Shown here in pieces: positions 1 through 6,585 of a stretch of DNA of 6,717 nt. Under the pieces are notes generated by a model. The model saw only the letters and a list, made by a program, of their open reading frames with translations. It ran no database searches and was not told the DNA's origin. Every line of letters starts with the position of its first letter. The first letter of the stretch is position 1. The position numbers were made by a program, and so were the translations under genes. This stretch comes from an uncultured Collinsella sp. (GTDB taxonomy: Bacteria > Actinomycetota > Coriobacteriia > Coriobacteriales > Coriobacteriaceae), in NCBI GenBank assembly GCA_900765185.1, contig CAAFQT010000156.1, positions 1-6,717 of the forward strand, in the 5' to 3' direction.

Positions 1-2
1 AC

Positions 3-38
3 ATCCTGTGCGTAAAGCCCATGGCCAGCAGGTCATGA
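3..38 (+). CDS. possible 3' end of an upstream gene (partial)
   Basis: In this frame the first bases read ILCVKPMASRS followed by TGA at 36-38. Nine of the eleven codons end in G or C, like the genes around it, which is why this frame is preferred. A rival reading in the next frame ends in TGA at 62-64 and would overlap the ATG at 61 as ATGA, but its codon use is less typical. With so few codons no function can be given, and the bases could simply be non-coding. Confidence 0.22.
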   Translation: MLCVKPMASRS

Positions 39-60
39 TTCTATTGAACTGGACCGTACT

Positions 61-3000
61 ATGAGATTGATACACAACAGCCGTCTGCCGCAGTTTCGCA
101 CTCCGTTTGGCGCTGTGACCACAGGAACTACCGTTGCACTCTCGGTGATTTTGGAGGATGCCGATCCCAACCAGGCCACACTCACCCTACGTACCTGGGT
201 CGATGAAGTCGGCGAGACCCTGATTCCGATGGAGCACGAAGGCGATGGCATTTTTACCGGCGAGCTCAAATGCACTGAACCGTGTCTTGTGTGGTACAGC
301 TTTATCTGCAATATCGAGGGCCAGCCCGAGGTTCGCCTGGGCGCGCCCCAGGGCCGCACCGGCGGCGAGGGCGTAACCTACGACTACGCCGAGGTGCCGT
401 CCTTCCAGATTACCGTCTACAAGCACCGCGAGAACCGCCCCACCTGGTACGAGCGTGGCATGGTCTACCAGATCTTCCCCGACCGCTACGCCCGTGACGA
501 GCATTGGCGCGAGCGCACGATGGCCCAACTCGAAAAACCGCGCAAGGGCATTCGGCGCCGGATGGTCGAGGACTGGAACGAGCCGCCCGTGTACGAGCGC
601 GCCGAGGACGGCTCCATCAAGACCTGGGACTTCTACGGCGGCTCACTCAAAGGTATCCAGGAAGACCTGCCCCGCATTGCTGAGCTGGGCTTTACGGCCA
701 TCTATCTCAACCCCATCTTCGAAGCCGCGAGCAACCACCGCTACGACACGGCCGACTACACCAAGATCGACCCGATCCTGGGCACCGAGCAGGACTTTAC
801 CGAGCTGTGCCAAGCAGCCGAGAAGCTGGGCATCTCCATCATCCTGGACGGCGTCTTCAACCACACGGGCGACGACTCGATCTATTTCAACCGCTACGGC
901 AACTACCCCGGCTTGGGTGCATGGCAGAGCGAGGATTCTCCGTGGCGCGATGCGTTTACCTTCCACGAGGACGGCTCGTACGACTGCTGGTGGGGCGTGG
1001 GCAACATGCCGGCCATCAACGAGAAGTCCGAGCTGGTGCGCGAGAGGCTCCTGGGCAAGGACGGCGTGATCCGCAAATGGCTGCGCGCCGGTGCCCATGG
1101 TTGGCGCCTGGACGTCGCTGATGAGCTTTCCGACGACTTCCTGGCCGAGATCAAGAAGGCCGTACTTGCCGAAAAACCTGATGCTCTGTTGCTCGGCGAA
1201 GTCTGGGAAGACGCCTCCAACAAGATTAGCTACGGCCATCTGCGCCGCTACCTGCAGGGCTCCGAGCTGGACTCTGCTATGGATTACCCCTTCCGCGACA
1301 TGGTCATCGGCTTTTTGATGGGCTACAAGAACGCCTACGAGGCCGCCGAGGATATCGAGACCCTGCGCGAAAACTACCCGAGCGAGGCATTGTCCTGCGC
1401 GCTCAATCTGCTTTCGAGCCACGACCGTCCGCGCATCATCTCGGTGCTCGGCGGCGGCCCCGACGAGTCGCAGCTGCCCGAGTGCGAGCGCAGCAAGTGG
1501 CGCCTGGACGAGAACTCGATGGGCCTGGCCAAGAGCCGCTTTTGGCTCGCCACGCTCATGCAGATGACCTTCCCAGGCGTGCCTTCGATCTACTACGGCG
1601 ACGAATACGGCCTGGAGGGCCTTACCGATCCGGGCAACCGCCGCACCCTGCCGACCAAGGACCAACTGCACGACTTCGACACGCTGGCTATTGTCAAGAA
1701 CGCCTCCGCCGTACGCCGTGCACTGCCATTTATGATCGACGGCGAGATCAAGGCCTTTGCGCTCAACGACGAGGTGCTGGCCTACAACCGCACGGGCAAG
1801 AATGGCGAGTCCGCGACGGTTATCATCAACCGCAGCCTACGCAATTCGCACCGCGTGACAATTCCGGCGCTCAGCGAATGCGCAAGTGACGTGATCAGCG
1901 GTCACGAGTGCGAGATTCACAATGGTACGGTCACGCTCGATCTGTATCCGCTGGGTTCGTCGATCATCTATCACCATGCCGAGCAGCGCCTGCAGGAGCC
2001 GCTCGATCACGGCGCAGGCGTTGTGTGCCATATCACCTCGGTGCCCACCGACGACGGCAAGCCCGGCACAATCGGCGCACCCACGCGTCGCTTTATCGAC
2101 CATCTGGCCGCTATGGGCATGCGCTACTGGCAGGTTCTGCCTGTCAACCCGACGGACTTCTTCCGCTCCCCTTACGCTGGGCCTTCGGCCTTTGCAGGCA
2201 ATATTGACCTGCTGCCCGAAAGTCAAGAGGAACTGGCGGTCGACTTTGAGACTTGGAAGGCCCGTGGCGGCGAGGATGCAGACCCGCTGTACACGGCGTT
2301 TAAACATCGCAACGCAGATTGGCTCGAGAAGTACTGCGTCTATATGGCCGTTAAGAAGTACTTTGAAGGCGAATCGCGTCACGATTGGCCGGCCGATGTC
2401 GCGCGCTACAACGAGCACCTAATTGACGACAAGCGTTTCCACGACGAGGCAGAGCTGCAGGCGTACATGCAGTACCGCTTTGATCTGGCCTGGTGCGAGC
2501 TCATGAACTACGCGCACAAGAAGGGTATCGAGGTAATCGGCGACATCCCGATGTACGTTTCGGACGATTCGGCCGATGCGTGGAGCGAGCCCGAGAACTT
2601 CTGGCTGTCCGATACCGGCAAGGCGATTGAGATTTCCGGCGCGCCGCCCGACAATTTTGCGCCCGAGGGCCAGGTGTGGGGCAACCCCACTTTCCGTTGG
2701 GATCACATGAAGGAGAACGGCTACCGCTGGTGGATGGACCGTCTGCGTCGCGCGTTCTCGCTCTACGACCGTGTGCGCCTGGACCACTTCCTGGGATTTC
2801 ACAGCTACTTTAGCATTCCCGCAGGTAAGGCCTGCGCCGACGGCCGCTGGCTGGCGGGACCGGGCAAGGATCTGTTCCAGACTGCCTATAACGAGCTGGG
2901 GCCGCTCAACTTTATCGCCGAAGACCTGGGCTATCTGACGCCCGGCGTTCGAGCCATGGCTTCGACCTGCGGCTTCCCCGGCATGGACGTGTTGGAGTTT

Positions 3001-3357
3001 AGCGATTACGACGTCCGCTGCGGCGTGCATCCCACGCCGGGCAAGATTCTGTACACCTCGACACACGACACGTCGACGCTCACCGGTTGGTGCACGCGCT
3101 CCTTCGCGGGCGGCGACGAGCCGAGCGGTGTTGAGGTGGCGGCCAAGCTGATGAGCGACGCGCTGGCAAGCGACGCTCCCCTGGTGATGATGCCGCTGCA
3201 GGACATCCTGGGGCTAGGCGACGATGCGCGCATGAACGTGCCGGGTGTCGCCACGGGCAACTGGACCTGGCAGGCCGATGAGGCCGACGTTGCGGCCGCC
3301 GAAGGCAAAACTGCACAGCTCCTGCGCAACACCCATAGATTCTGGGGCGAAGCGTGA
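61..3357 (+). CDS. GH13 alpha-amylase/neopullulanase-type enzyme fused to GH77 4-alpha-glucanotransferase
   Basis: A 1098-residue enzyme of alpha-glucan metabolism. Residues 1-120 look like the beta-sandwich N-domain found in neopullulanases. Residues about 128-550 are a GH13 barrel: MVYQIFPDRY at 134-143, DGVFNHTG at 263-270, nucleophile Asp351 in GWRLDVAD, acid/base Glu380 in LLGEVWED, and Asp455 in SSHDRPR. A small all-beta domain follows to about 640. Residues about 645-1098 are a MalQ-type GH77 domain: GDIPMYVSDDSADAW at 827-841, nucleophile Asp908 in RLDHFLGF, acid/base Glu954 in AEDLG, and Asp1003 in STHDTSTLTGW. All six catalytic residues are present, so both halves should be active: hydrolysis or debranching by the first, glucan-chain transfer by the second. 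There is no signal peptide, so the site is the cytoplasm and the substrate probably imported maltodextrin or glycogen. ATG at 61 is the first usable start after the in-frame stop at 13-15; no convincing Shine-Dalgarno precedes it. Exact GH13 specificity (GlgX-like or neopullulanase) is open. Confidence 0.93.
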   Translation: MRLIHNSRLPQFRTPFGAVTTGTTVALSVILEDADPNQATLTLRTWVDEVGETLIPMEHEGDGIFTGELKCTEPCLVWYSFICNIEGQPEVRLGAPQGRTGGEGVTYDYAEVPSFQITVYKHRENRPTWYERGMVYQIFPDRYARDEHWRERTMAQLEKPRKGIRRRMVEDWNEPPVYERAEDGSIKTWDFYGGSLKGIQEDLPRIAELGFTAIYLNPIFEAASNHRYDTADYTKIDPILGTEQDFTELCQAAEKLGISIILDGVFNHTGDDSIYFNRYGNYPGLGAWQSEDSPWRDAFTFHEDGSYDCWWGVGNMPAINEKSELVRERLLGKDGVIRKWLRAGAHGWRLDVADELSDDFLAEIKKAVLAEKPDALLLGEVWEDASNKISYGHLRRYLQGSELDSAMDYPFRDMVIGFLMGYKNAYEAAEDIETLRENYPSEALSCALNLLSSHDRPRIISVLGGGPDESQLPECERSKWRLDENSMGLAKSRFWLATLMQMTFPGVPSIYYGDEYGLEGLTDPGNRRTLPTKDQLHDFDTLAIVKNASAVRRALPFMIDGEIKAFALNDEVLAYNRTGKNGESATVIINRSLRNSHRVTIPALSECASDVISGHECEIHNGTVTLDLYPLGSSIIYHHAEQRLQEPLDHGAGVVCHITSVPTDDGKPGTIGAPTRRFIDHLAAMGMRYWQVLPVNPTDFFRSPYAGPSAFAGNIDLLPESQEELAVDFETWKARGGEDADPLYTAFKHRNADWLEKYCVYMAVKKYFEGESRHDWPADVARYNEHLIDDKRFHDEAELQAYMQYRFDLAWCELMNYAHKKGIEVIGDIPMYVSDDSADAWSEPENFWLSDTGKAIEISGAPPDNFAPEGQVWGNPTFRWDHMKENGYRWWMDRLRRAFSLYDRVRLDHFLGFHSYFSIPAGKACADGRWLAGPGKDLFQTAYNELGPLNFIAEDLGYLTPGVRAMASTCGFPGMDVLEFSDYDVRCGVHPTPGKILYTSTHDTSTLTGWCTRSFAGGDEPSGVEVAAKLMSDALASDAPLVMMPLQDILGLGDDARMNVPGVATGNWTWQADEADVAAAEGKTAQLLRNTHRFWGEA

Positions 3358-3382
3358 TAAAACCCCCGATATAGGGTACAGT
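3354..3382 (+). promoter_or_regulatory. candidate promoter for the fmdB-like gene
   Basis: GTGATA (3354-3359) and TACAGT (3377-3382) each match four of six bases of the sigma70-type consensus and are 17 bases apart. A start near 3389 would place the GNRA hairpin at 3402-3423 in the 5' leader of the zinc-ribbon gene. The -35 box overlaps the stop codon of the upstream gene, and transcription by read-through is equally possible. Confidence 0.28.
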
Positions 3383-3401
3383 TACAGCTGTTTGAATTTA
3401 T

Positions 3402-3430
3402 GCGGGCAGAGCGATCTGCCCGCTTTGTGC
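3402..3430 (+). terminator. GNRA-capped hairpin, weak terminator or attenuator
   Basis: Nine perfect base pairs (3402-3410 with 3415-3423, GCGGGCAGA with TCTGCCCGC) are closed by a GCGA tetraloop of the stable GNRA class and followed by TTTGTGCT. The tail is poor in T for a full terminator. The hairpin ends 22 bases before the next start codon. It may partly stop transcripts of the large glycosidase gene, stabilise its 3' end, or act in the leader of the next gene. Confidence 0.45.
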
Positions 3431-3445
3431 TGAAAAGGAAGTATT

Positions 3446-3682
3446 ATGGCGCGCTACGATTACAAGTGCTCGAGCTGCGGCAACGTGTTTGAGGTTGAGC
3501 ATCCCATGTCCGAGAACCCCGAGGTCGTGTGTCCGAGCTGCGGTGCCCCGGCGGCCAAGACGTTCTCGGCCAGCGGCATCAAGTTTGAGGGCAGCGGCTT
3601 CTACAACACCGACCAGCGCAGCGGTGGTTCCAGCACCAACGCCACCAGCGGCTGCTGCGCCAACTGCCCACATAACCACTAG
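3446..3682 (+). CDS. FmdB-family zinc-ribbon protein
   Basis: A 78-residue protein of the FmdB/CxxC_CxxC_SSSS regulatory family, which in many bacteria is annotated only as a putative regulator. The N-terminus has the family pattern MARYDYKCSSCGNVFEV, with zinc-ligand pairs Cys8/Cys11 and Cys29/Cys32 (CPSCG). The conserved segment IKFEGSGFYNTDQR (45-58) follows, then a Ser/Gly/Thr-rich linker. The last residues, CCANCPHNH (70-78), add three Cys and two His and could bind a further metal ion. AGGAAG at 3436-3441 is a good ribosome site four bases before the ATG. The gene follows the glycosidase in the same direction with an 88-base gap; the two are not obviously functionally linked. The molecular role is not known with confidence; nucleic-acid binding is a guess from the ribbon fold. 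Confidence 0.85.
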   Translation: MARYDYKCSSCGNVFEVEHPMSENPEVVCPSCGAPAAKTFSASGIKFEGSGFYNTDQRSGGSSTNATSGCCANCPHNH

Positions 3683-3714
3683 AGACAAGCGGTCTTGCTA
3701 CCCAGATTTCCCTA

Positions 3715-3784
3715 TGAGTTGCGGTGAAATAGTTCCTGAATCAGCCCATCTAACGGCCAAACAGGAACTATTTCACCGCAACTT
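3715..3784. repeat. palindromic repeat, copy A
   Basis: Two perfect 22-base arms (3717-3738 and 3762-3783) face each other across a 23-base loop. The outer part of the left arm, TGAGTTGCGGTGAAATA (3715-3731), and of the right arm, CTATTTCACCGCAACTT (3768-3784), recur exactly in copy B at 4057-4073 and 4110-4126. Inner arm and loop differ between copies, which is what one expects of a dispersed element family rather than a recent tandem duplication. Confidence 0.85.
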
Positions 3785-3792
3785 TTCTTTAG
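3717..3792 (+). terminator. intrinsic terminator of the fmdB-like gene
   Basis: In RNA from the plus strand the 22-pair stem of palindrome copy A is followed at once by UUUUCUUU (3783-3790), 34 bases after the stop codon of the zinc-ribbon gene begins the hairpin. This fits a strong rho-independent terminator, although the loop of 23 bases is larger than usual. In the other direction there is no U tract, so it should work only one way. Confidence 0.6.
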
Positions 3793-3839
3793 ATCGGATT
3801 TCTGGCTGATGCTAGGTTTGTAACATTTCAAAACTCTGC

Positions 3840-3971
3840 CGGATTACGGGGCTGAATTGACAACCTCTATCCGTTCCGGTAATTTACAAATTTCAACAAG
3901 CCATCTACCTGCGGTTTTATTTAGGCCATTTTTGCTGTGGTCGGGCATCACCAATCTAGCCCCGTAATCCG
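3840..3971. repeat. 132-bp unit with imperfect terminal inverted repeats
   Basis: The left end CGGATTACGGGGCTGAATTG (3840-3859) and the reverse complement of the right end (3952-3971) agree at 18 of 20 positions, the first 14 being identical. The ends enclose 92 bases with no clear content. The layout resembles a very small MITE-like element or a long hairpin RNA. Part of the arm recurs as ACGGGGCTA at 4000-4008. No transposase and no obvious target-site duplication are seen. Confidence 0.6.
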
Positions 3972-3996
3972 CCCCACTTTTGATAACAACAAGCAT
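3844..3996 (-). CDS. doubtful 50-residue open reading frame
   Basis: The frame begins MLVVIKSGADYGARLVMPDH and ends with IEVVNSAP and TAA. It runs through the 132-bp inverted repeat, with its start 25 bases outside one arm and its stop inside the other. There is no Shine-Dalgarno at a workable distance from the ATG; the nearest purine run is about 17 bases away. Many codons end in A or T, unlike the neighbouring genes. The protein shows no motif that I recognise. It could be a chance frame, a foreign or decayed gene, or a small protein carried by the repeat. Confidence 0.17.
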   Translation of the reverse strand: MLVVIKSGADYGARLVMPDHSKNGLNKTAGRWLVEICKLPERIEVVNSAP

Positions 3997-4014
3997 GAGA
4001 CGGGGCTACTTTTT
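3957..4014 (+). terminator. second terminator-like hairpin
   Basis: TAGCCCCGT (3957-3965) can pair with ACGGGGCTA (4000-4008), nine perfect pairs, and TTTTT follows at 4010-4014. The 34-base loop is long. The same 5' arm is also part of the inner inverted repeat and can pair instead with 3841-3853, so the two structures exclude each other. It would be a back-up stop for transcripts reading past the first terminator. Confidence 0.35.
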
Positions 4015-4056
4015 CCACTCTTTGCCGCAATTGCGATCTCCACTCGCATGACTTTC

Positions 4057-4126
4057 TGAGTTGCGGTGAAATAAGGACTATTTGGCGGGTAGAAGCCGCC
4101 ATTCAATCCCTATTTCACCGCAACTT
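4057..4126. repeat. palindromic repeat, copy B
   Basis: The arms AGTTGCGGTGAAATA (4059-4073) and TATTTCACCGCAACT (4111-4125) pair perfectly over 15 bases. Three more pairs follow after one mismatch, and an inner hairpin TGGCGG/CCGCCA (4083-4088 with 4096-4101) sits in the loop. The outer 17 bases on each side are identical to copy A. On the minus strand it begins five bases after the rsmB stop codon and could end or protect the fmt-rsmB message, but no U tract follows it on either strand. Confidence 0.8.
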
Positions 4127-4130
4127 AGAG

Positions 4131-5531
4131 TTACTTGTGGATCAGGCGGGCGCAGAAGTGGCCGTCGTAGGAATCGGCATTTACCGGCACGCTTTGGAAG
4201 AGGCCTCGATCGTTCTGACAAACGGATACGAGCTTCTTGGCCTGATCGAACTCGGGGAGTTGCAGAATCTGCGCCTCGGAAAGCGGTGCCACGCTAAAGC
4301 TGGCACCCTCGGCAGAGTTCAGGAAAGCGTCCACCACCTGCGTGTTCTCCTCGTCGAAAACCGAGCACGTCGCATAGATGAGCTCGCCGCCGGCAGCCAC
4401 GCGCGCAGCAGCCTCTTTGAGCATCGTAAGCTGCAGTTTGGGCAGCTCAACCGTCACATCTTTTTCGGTCAGGCGCCACGGGATCTCGGGATGACGGCGC
4501 ATGGTACCGGTGCCAGAGCACGGCGCATCGATAAAGACCGTGTCGAACTTAACCGGCTCGCCAGGCATGGCATCAAACGATGTGAGCACCTCATCAAGCT
4601 CGCAAGCATCACCCGAAACAGTACGAACGCCCTGAATACCGGCCTTATGCAGACGAGCGAGATTCAGATCGCACTTGCGATCATGCAGATCGAGCGCCGT
4701 ATGCTGACGCTCATAGCCCGTACGCTTGGCCTGGCACATCATCACATAGGTCTTGGTGCCACGACCGGCACCAATCTCAAGGCAGCTACCAGGGCGCGTG
4801 GCAGCTGTGGCGATAAGTTGCGCGTTGAGATCAGATGCCACCGCGGCAGCACGCTCAAATAAGCCCGACGCAACCGTAACCTGGGCATCAACCGGGGCAT
4901 GGCAGCCTGGGAAGACAGGCGCGACGAGCTGCGAGATATACGGATCGGGCTTGGTAGCAAAGGCGTTCTCATGAAGGGCCAGCGGCGCGGGGGCCAGATT
5001 GCCGGCAAAGTTAAGCGCACCCTCGGGCGTGTCAAACGACGCCATAATGCGAGCGCACAGCCAACGCGGCAGCCCCATCAGGCGCGACAGACGAACAAGA
5101 CGGCGCTCGGATTCATCCACGTCGGATGCCGTGGCAAAGTCCTCAACATTGTCCGCAACCTTATGCAGCACGGCATTGGCCAAGCCTGCGGCAGACTTAG
5201 CTCCGCTGCGCACCAGCTCAACACCCTGACTCACCGCAACGCGGCCAGGCGTATGTAGATAGAGCATCTCGAAGGCCGAGATACGAAGCGCCATGCGAAC
5301 ACGCGGCGCAATCTTTTTAGGCTTATCGAGAAACTGATCGAGCAGCTCGTCCAAAATACCCTGCGTGGCGGCAACACCCAGCGCCAAGCGGGCAGCAAAA
5401 GCGGAATCACGCTGGTCAATAGCCTTGGCCGATGCGCGAGAGGACAGCACGTCGCGCGCGTACATGCCGCGGCGATCGGCCTCCATCAACACATCGAGCG
5501 CAAGCTTGCGCGCGGGAGAAAGCTTGCTCAT
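4131..5531 (-). CDS. rsmB: 16S rRNA (cytosine-C5) methyltransferase, RsmB/Sun family
   Basis: A 466-residue S-adenosylmethionine-dependent enzyme; in E. coli RsmB methylates C967 of 16S rRNA. The N-terminal third (about 1-135) is a NusB-like helical domain. The catalytic domain follows: SAM-binding motif I LEIGAGRGTKT (251-261), motif IV DAPCSGTGTMRRHPEIPW (335-352) with Cys338, and motif VI YATCS (386-390) with Cys389, expected to be the nucleophile by homology. It ends with the family-like DGHFCARL (456-463). Motif I departs from the usual CAAPGGKT form. The start at 5531 (MSKLSPARKLALDVL) is chosen because its ATG overlaps the fmt stop as ATGA, with GGGGTG upstream; an in-frame ATG at 5579 would add 16 unconserved residues inside fmt. 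The overlap suggests translational coupling to fmt. The E. coli protein is 429 residues, so the length is a little above usual. Confidence 0.92.
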   Translation of the reverse strand: MSKLSPARKLALDVLMEADRRGMYARDVLSSRASAKAIDQRDSAFAARLALGVAATQGILDELLDQFLDKPKKIAPRVRMALRISAFEMLYLHTPGRVAVSQGVELVRSGAKSAAGLANAVLHKVADNVEDFATASDVDESERRLVRLSRLMGLPRWLCARIMASFDTPEGALNFAGNLAPAPLALHENAFATKPDPYISQLVAPVFPGCHAPVDAQVTVASGLFERAAAVASDLNAQLIATAATRPGSCLEIGAGRGTKTYVMMCQAKRTGYERQHTALDLHDRKCDLNLARLHKAGIQGVRTVSGDACELDEVLTSFDAMPGEPVKFDTVFIDAPCSGTGTMRRHPEIPWRLTEKDVTVELPKLQLTMLKEAAARVAAGGELIYATCSVFDEENTQVVDAFLNSAEGASFSVAPLSEAQILQLPEFDQAKKLVSVCQNDRGLFQSVPVNADSYDGHFCARLIHK

Positions 5532-6448
5532 GACAAAACACCCCACGAAAGGTCGACGCCCTGCAGGCCAGCAGCCCAAGCAGAAGCGGCCATAGCACGC
5601 TTGCCATCGGGCTTAACCTCGAGCAACTCAACCGTGCCATCGGAAAGACCAAGGTAAACGCGCTTGGCCTTAACGTCAACGGCGCCCTCGCCAAGCGAAA
5701 CATCGGCCAGCGCAGCATCGAGCACACGCACGGTCTTGCCGGTAATCACGCAACGAGCGGGAGCGGTATCGGACGAAGCAAGCACATGACGCACGCAATC
5801 AAGTGCCGCCATCTGAGGATCCAGACGCATCTCCTGCTTGGAAATCTTGGCAGCATGCGTGACGAGGGACTCATCCTGCTCGGTCCACACGGCGGTGCCA
5901 TCGGCAAGAGAAGGAAGCGTATCGGCAAGCAGTTTGCCGCCCAGCTCGCCAAGCTCCATGGTCAGTGCCTCGGCGTGCTTACCGGCAACGGACGTGGAAA
6001 CCTGAGCACAATAAGCACCTGTATCCACGCCATGCCCGATGCGCATGATAGAAACGCCAGCAACCTCATCACCCGCAAGAATTGCACGCTGAATAGGAGC
6101 AGCCCCACGCCAACGAGGCAGCAAGGACGCATGAACATTCACAATACCAAGCGGCGCCATATGCAGCACCTCATCGGGCAAAATGCAGCCATAGGCAGCC
6201 ACACAGAAAATGTCAGTCTGGGCAGCCTGAAGCGCCTCAACAACCTCAGGCGTCATACGATTAGCCTCAATAACCGGCAACCCCAGCTCAAGCGCCTTGG
6301 CCTTAACAGGAGAAGGCTCAAGCTTCTTACCGCGCCCACGAACAGCATCAGGACGAGTAACAACAAGCGCAAGCTCGTTCCCAGCCGCAACAAGCGAAGT
6401 CAACGAAGGCACAGCAAAATCCGGCGTACCCATAAACACAATACGCAT
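5528..6448 (-). CDS. fmt: methionyl-tRNA formyltransferase
   Basis: A 306-residue cytoplasmic enzyme (about 315 in E. coli) that transfers a formyl group from 10-formyltetrahydrofolate to initiator Met-tRNA. The N-terminus MRIVFMGTPDFAVPSL is typical. The formyltransferase signature NVHASLLPRWRGAAPIQ lies at 104-120, with catalytic Asn104 and His106, and Asp142 in GHGVDTGA completes the triad. The C-terminal tRNA-binding domain starts near 203 (SKQEMRLD). GAGGGG (plus-strand 6457-6462) lies eight bases before the ATG and is a strong ribosome site. It is the first gene of a two-gene unit with rsmB; the peptide deformylase gene def, often beside fmt in bacteria, is not seen in this window. The gene reads through in one piece with no sign of damage. 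Confidence 0.96.
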   Translation of the reverse strand: MRIVFMGTPDFAVPSLTSLVAAGNELALVVTRPDAVRGRGKKLEPSPVKAKALELGLPVIEANRMTPEVVEALQAAQTDIFCVAAYGCILPDEVLHMAPLGIVNVHASLLPRWRGAAPIQRAILAGDEVAGVSIMRIGHGVDTGAYCAQVSTSVAGKHAEALTMELGELGGKLLADTLPSLADGTAVWTEQDESLVTHAAKISKQEMRLDPQMAALDCVRHVLASSDTAPARCVITGKTVRVLDAALADVSLGEGAVDVKAKRVYLGLSDGTVELLEVKPDGKRAMAASAWAAGLQGVDLSWGVLS

Positions 6449-6487
6449 AAAACAAACCCCTCAAACCCAGAGCCAAGAAGGCTACAA

Positions 6488-6516
6488 ATAACAGCGCCAG
6501 GCCAAGTCCCAACCAA
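6488..6516 (-). promoter_or_regulatory. candidate promoter of fmt-rsmB
   Basis: On the minus strand TTGGTT (6511-6516) and TGTTAT (6488-6493) are separated by 17 bases and match three and four positions of the sigma70-type consensus. A start near 6480 would give a leader of about 32 bases holding the fmt ribosome site. It lies downstream of the intrinsic terminator, which makes an own promoter for fmt sensible. An isolated TATATT at 6543-6548 is an alternative -10 without a matching -35. Confidence 0.3.
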
Positions 6517-6549
6517 GACGCCAGATAAATTCAACACGTTCAAATATAC

Positions 6550-6585
6550 CCAAAAACAAAGAAAGGACTGCGTCAAAAGCAGCCC
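6550..6585 (-). terminator. intrinsic terminator upstream of fmt
   Basis: In minus-strand RNA, GGGCUGC (6579-6585) pairs with GCAGUCC (6565-6571) over seven pairs including one G-U, with a seven-base loop, and UUUCUUUGUUUUU follows. It probably ends the transcript of the gene whose tail lies at 6687-6717. Its 3' arm has a competing partner at 6657-6665, so it may be conditional. Confidence 0.65.

Larger units (their letters stand above)
3683..4130. other. repeat-rich gap between convergent genes
   Basis: This 448-base stretch separates the 3' ends of the zinc-ribbon gene (plus strand) and rsmB (minus strand). It is visibly richer in A and T than the genes. It contains two copies of one palindromic element near its two ends (3715-3784 and 4057-4126), an inner inverted repeat (3840-3971), a third partial arm of that repeat (4000-4008), and small palindromes such as CGCAATTGCG at 4026-4035. 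No well-supported gene is seen. Confidence 0.8.

Noticed and set aside
643..1671. Long minus-strand open frame (342 codons) opposite the GH13 gene
   Set aside because: It is a shadow of a high-GC coding strand. The plus-strand gene has clear catalytic motifs there, while this frame shows no recognisable domain and no ribosome site.
3715..4126. CRISPR array
   Set aside because: There are only two repeat units, each a self-contained palindrome, with no regular spacers and no cas genes.
3715..4126. Retron-type non-coding RNA or toxin-antitoxin locus
   Set aside because: No reverse transcriptase and no toxin or antitoxin gene is present in the window; nested hairpins alone do not support it.
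4137..4862. Plus-strand open frame of 241 codons opposite rsmB
   Set aside because: It lies wholly antisense to the conserved methyltransferase domain and shows no family motif.
5532..5579. Longer rsmB start at 5579
   Set aside because: The extra 16 residues do not look like the family N-terminus, while the ATG at 5531 makes the common ATGA overlap with fmt and begins a typical NusB-like domain.
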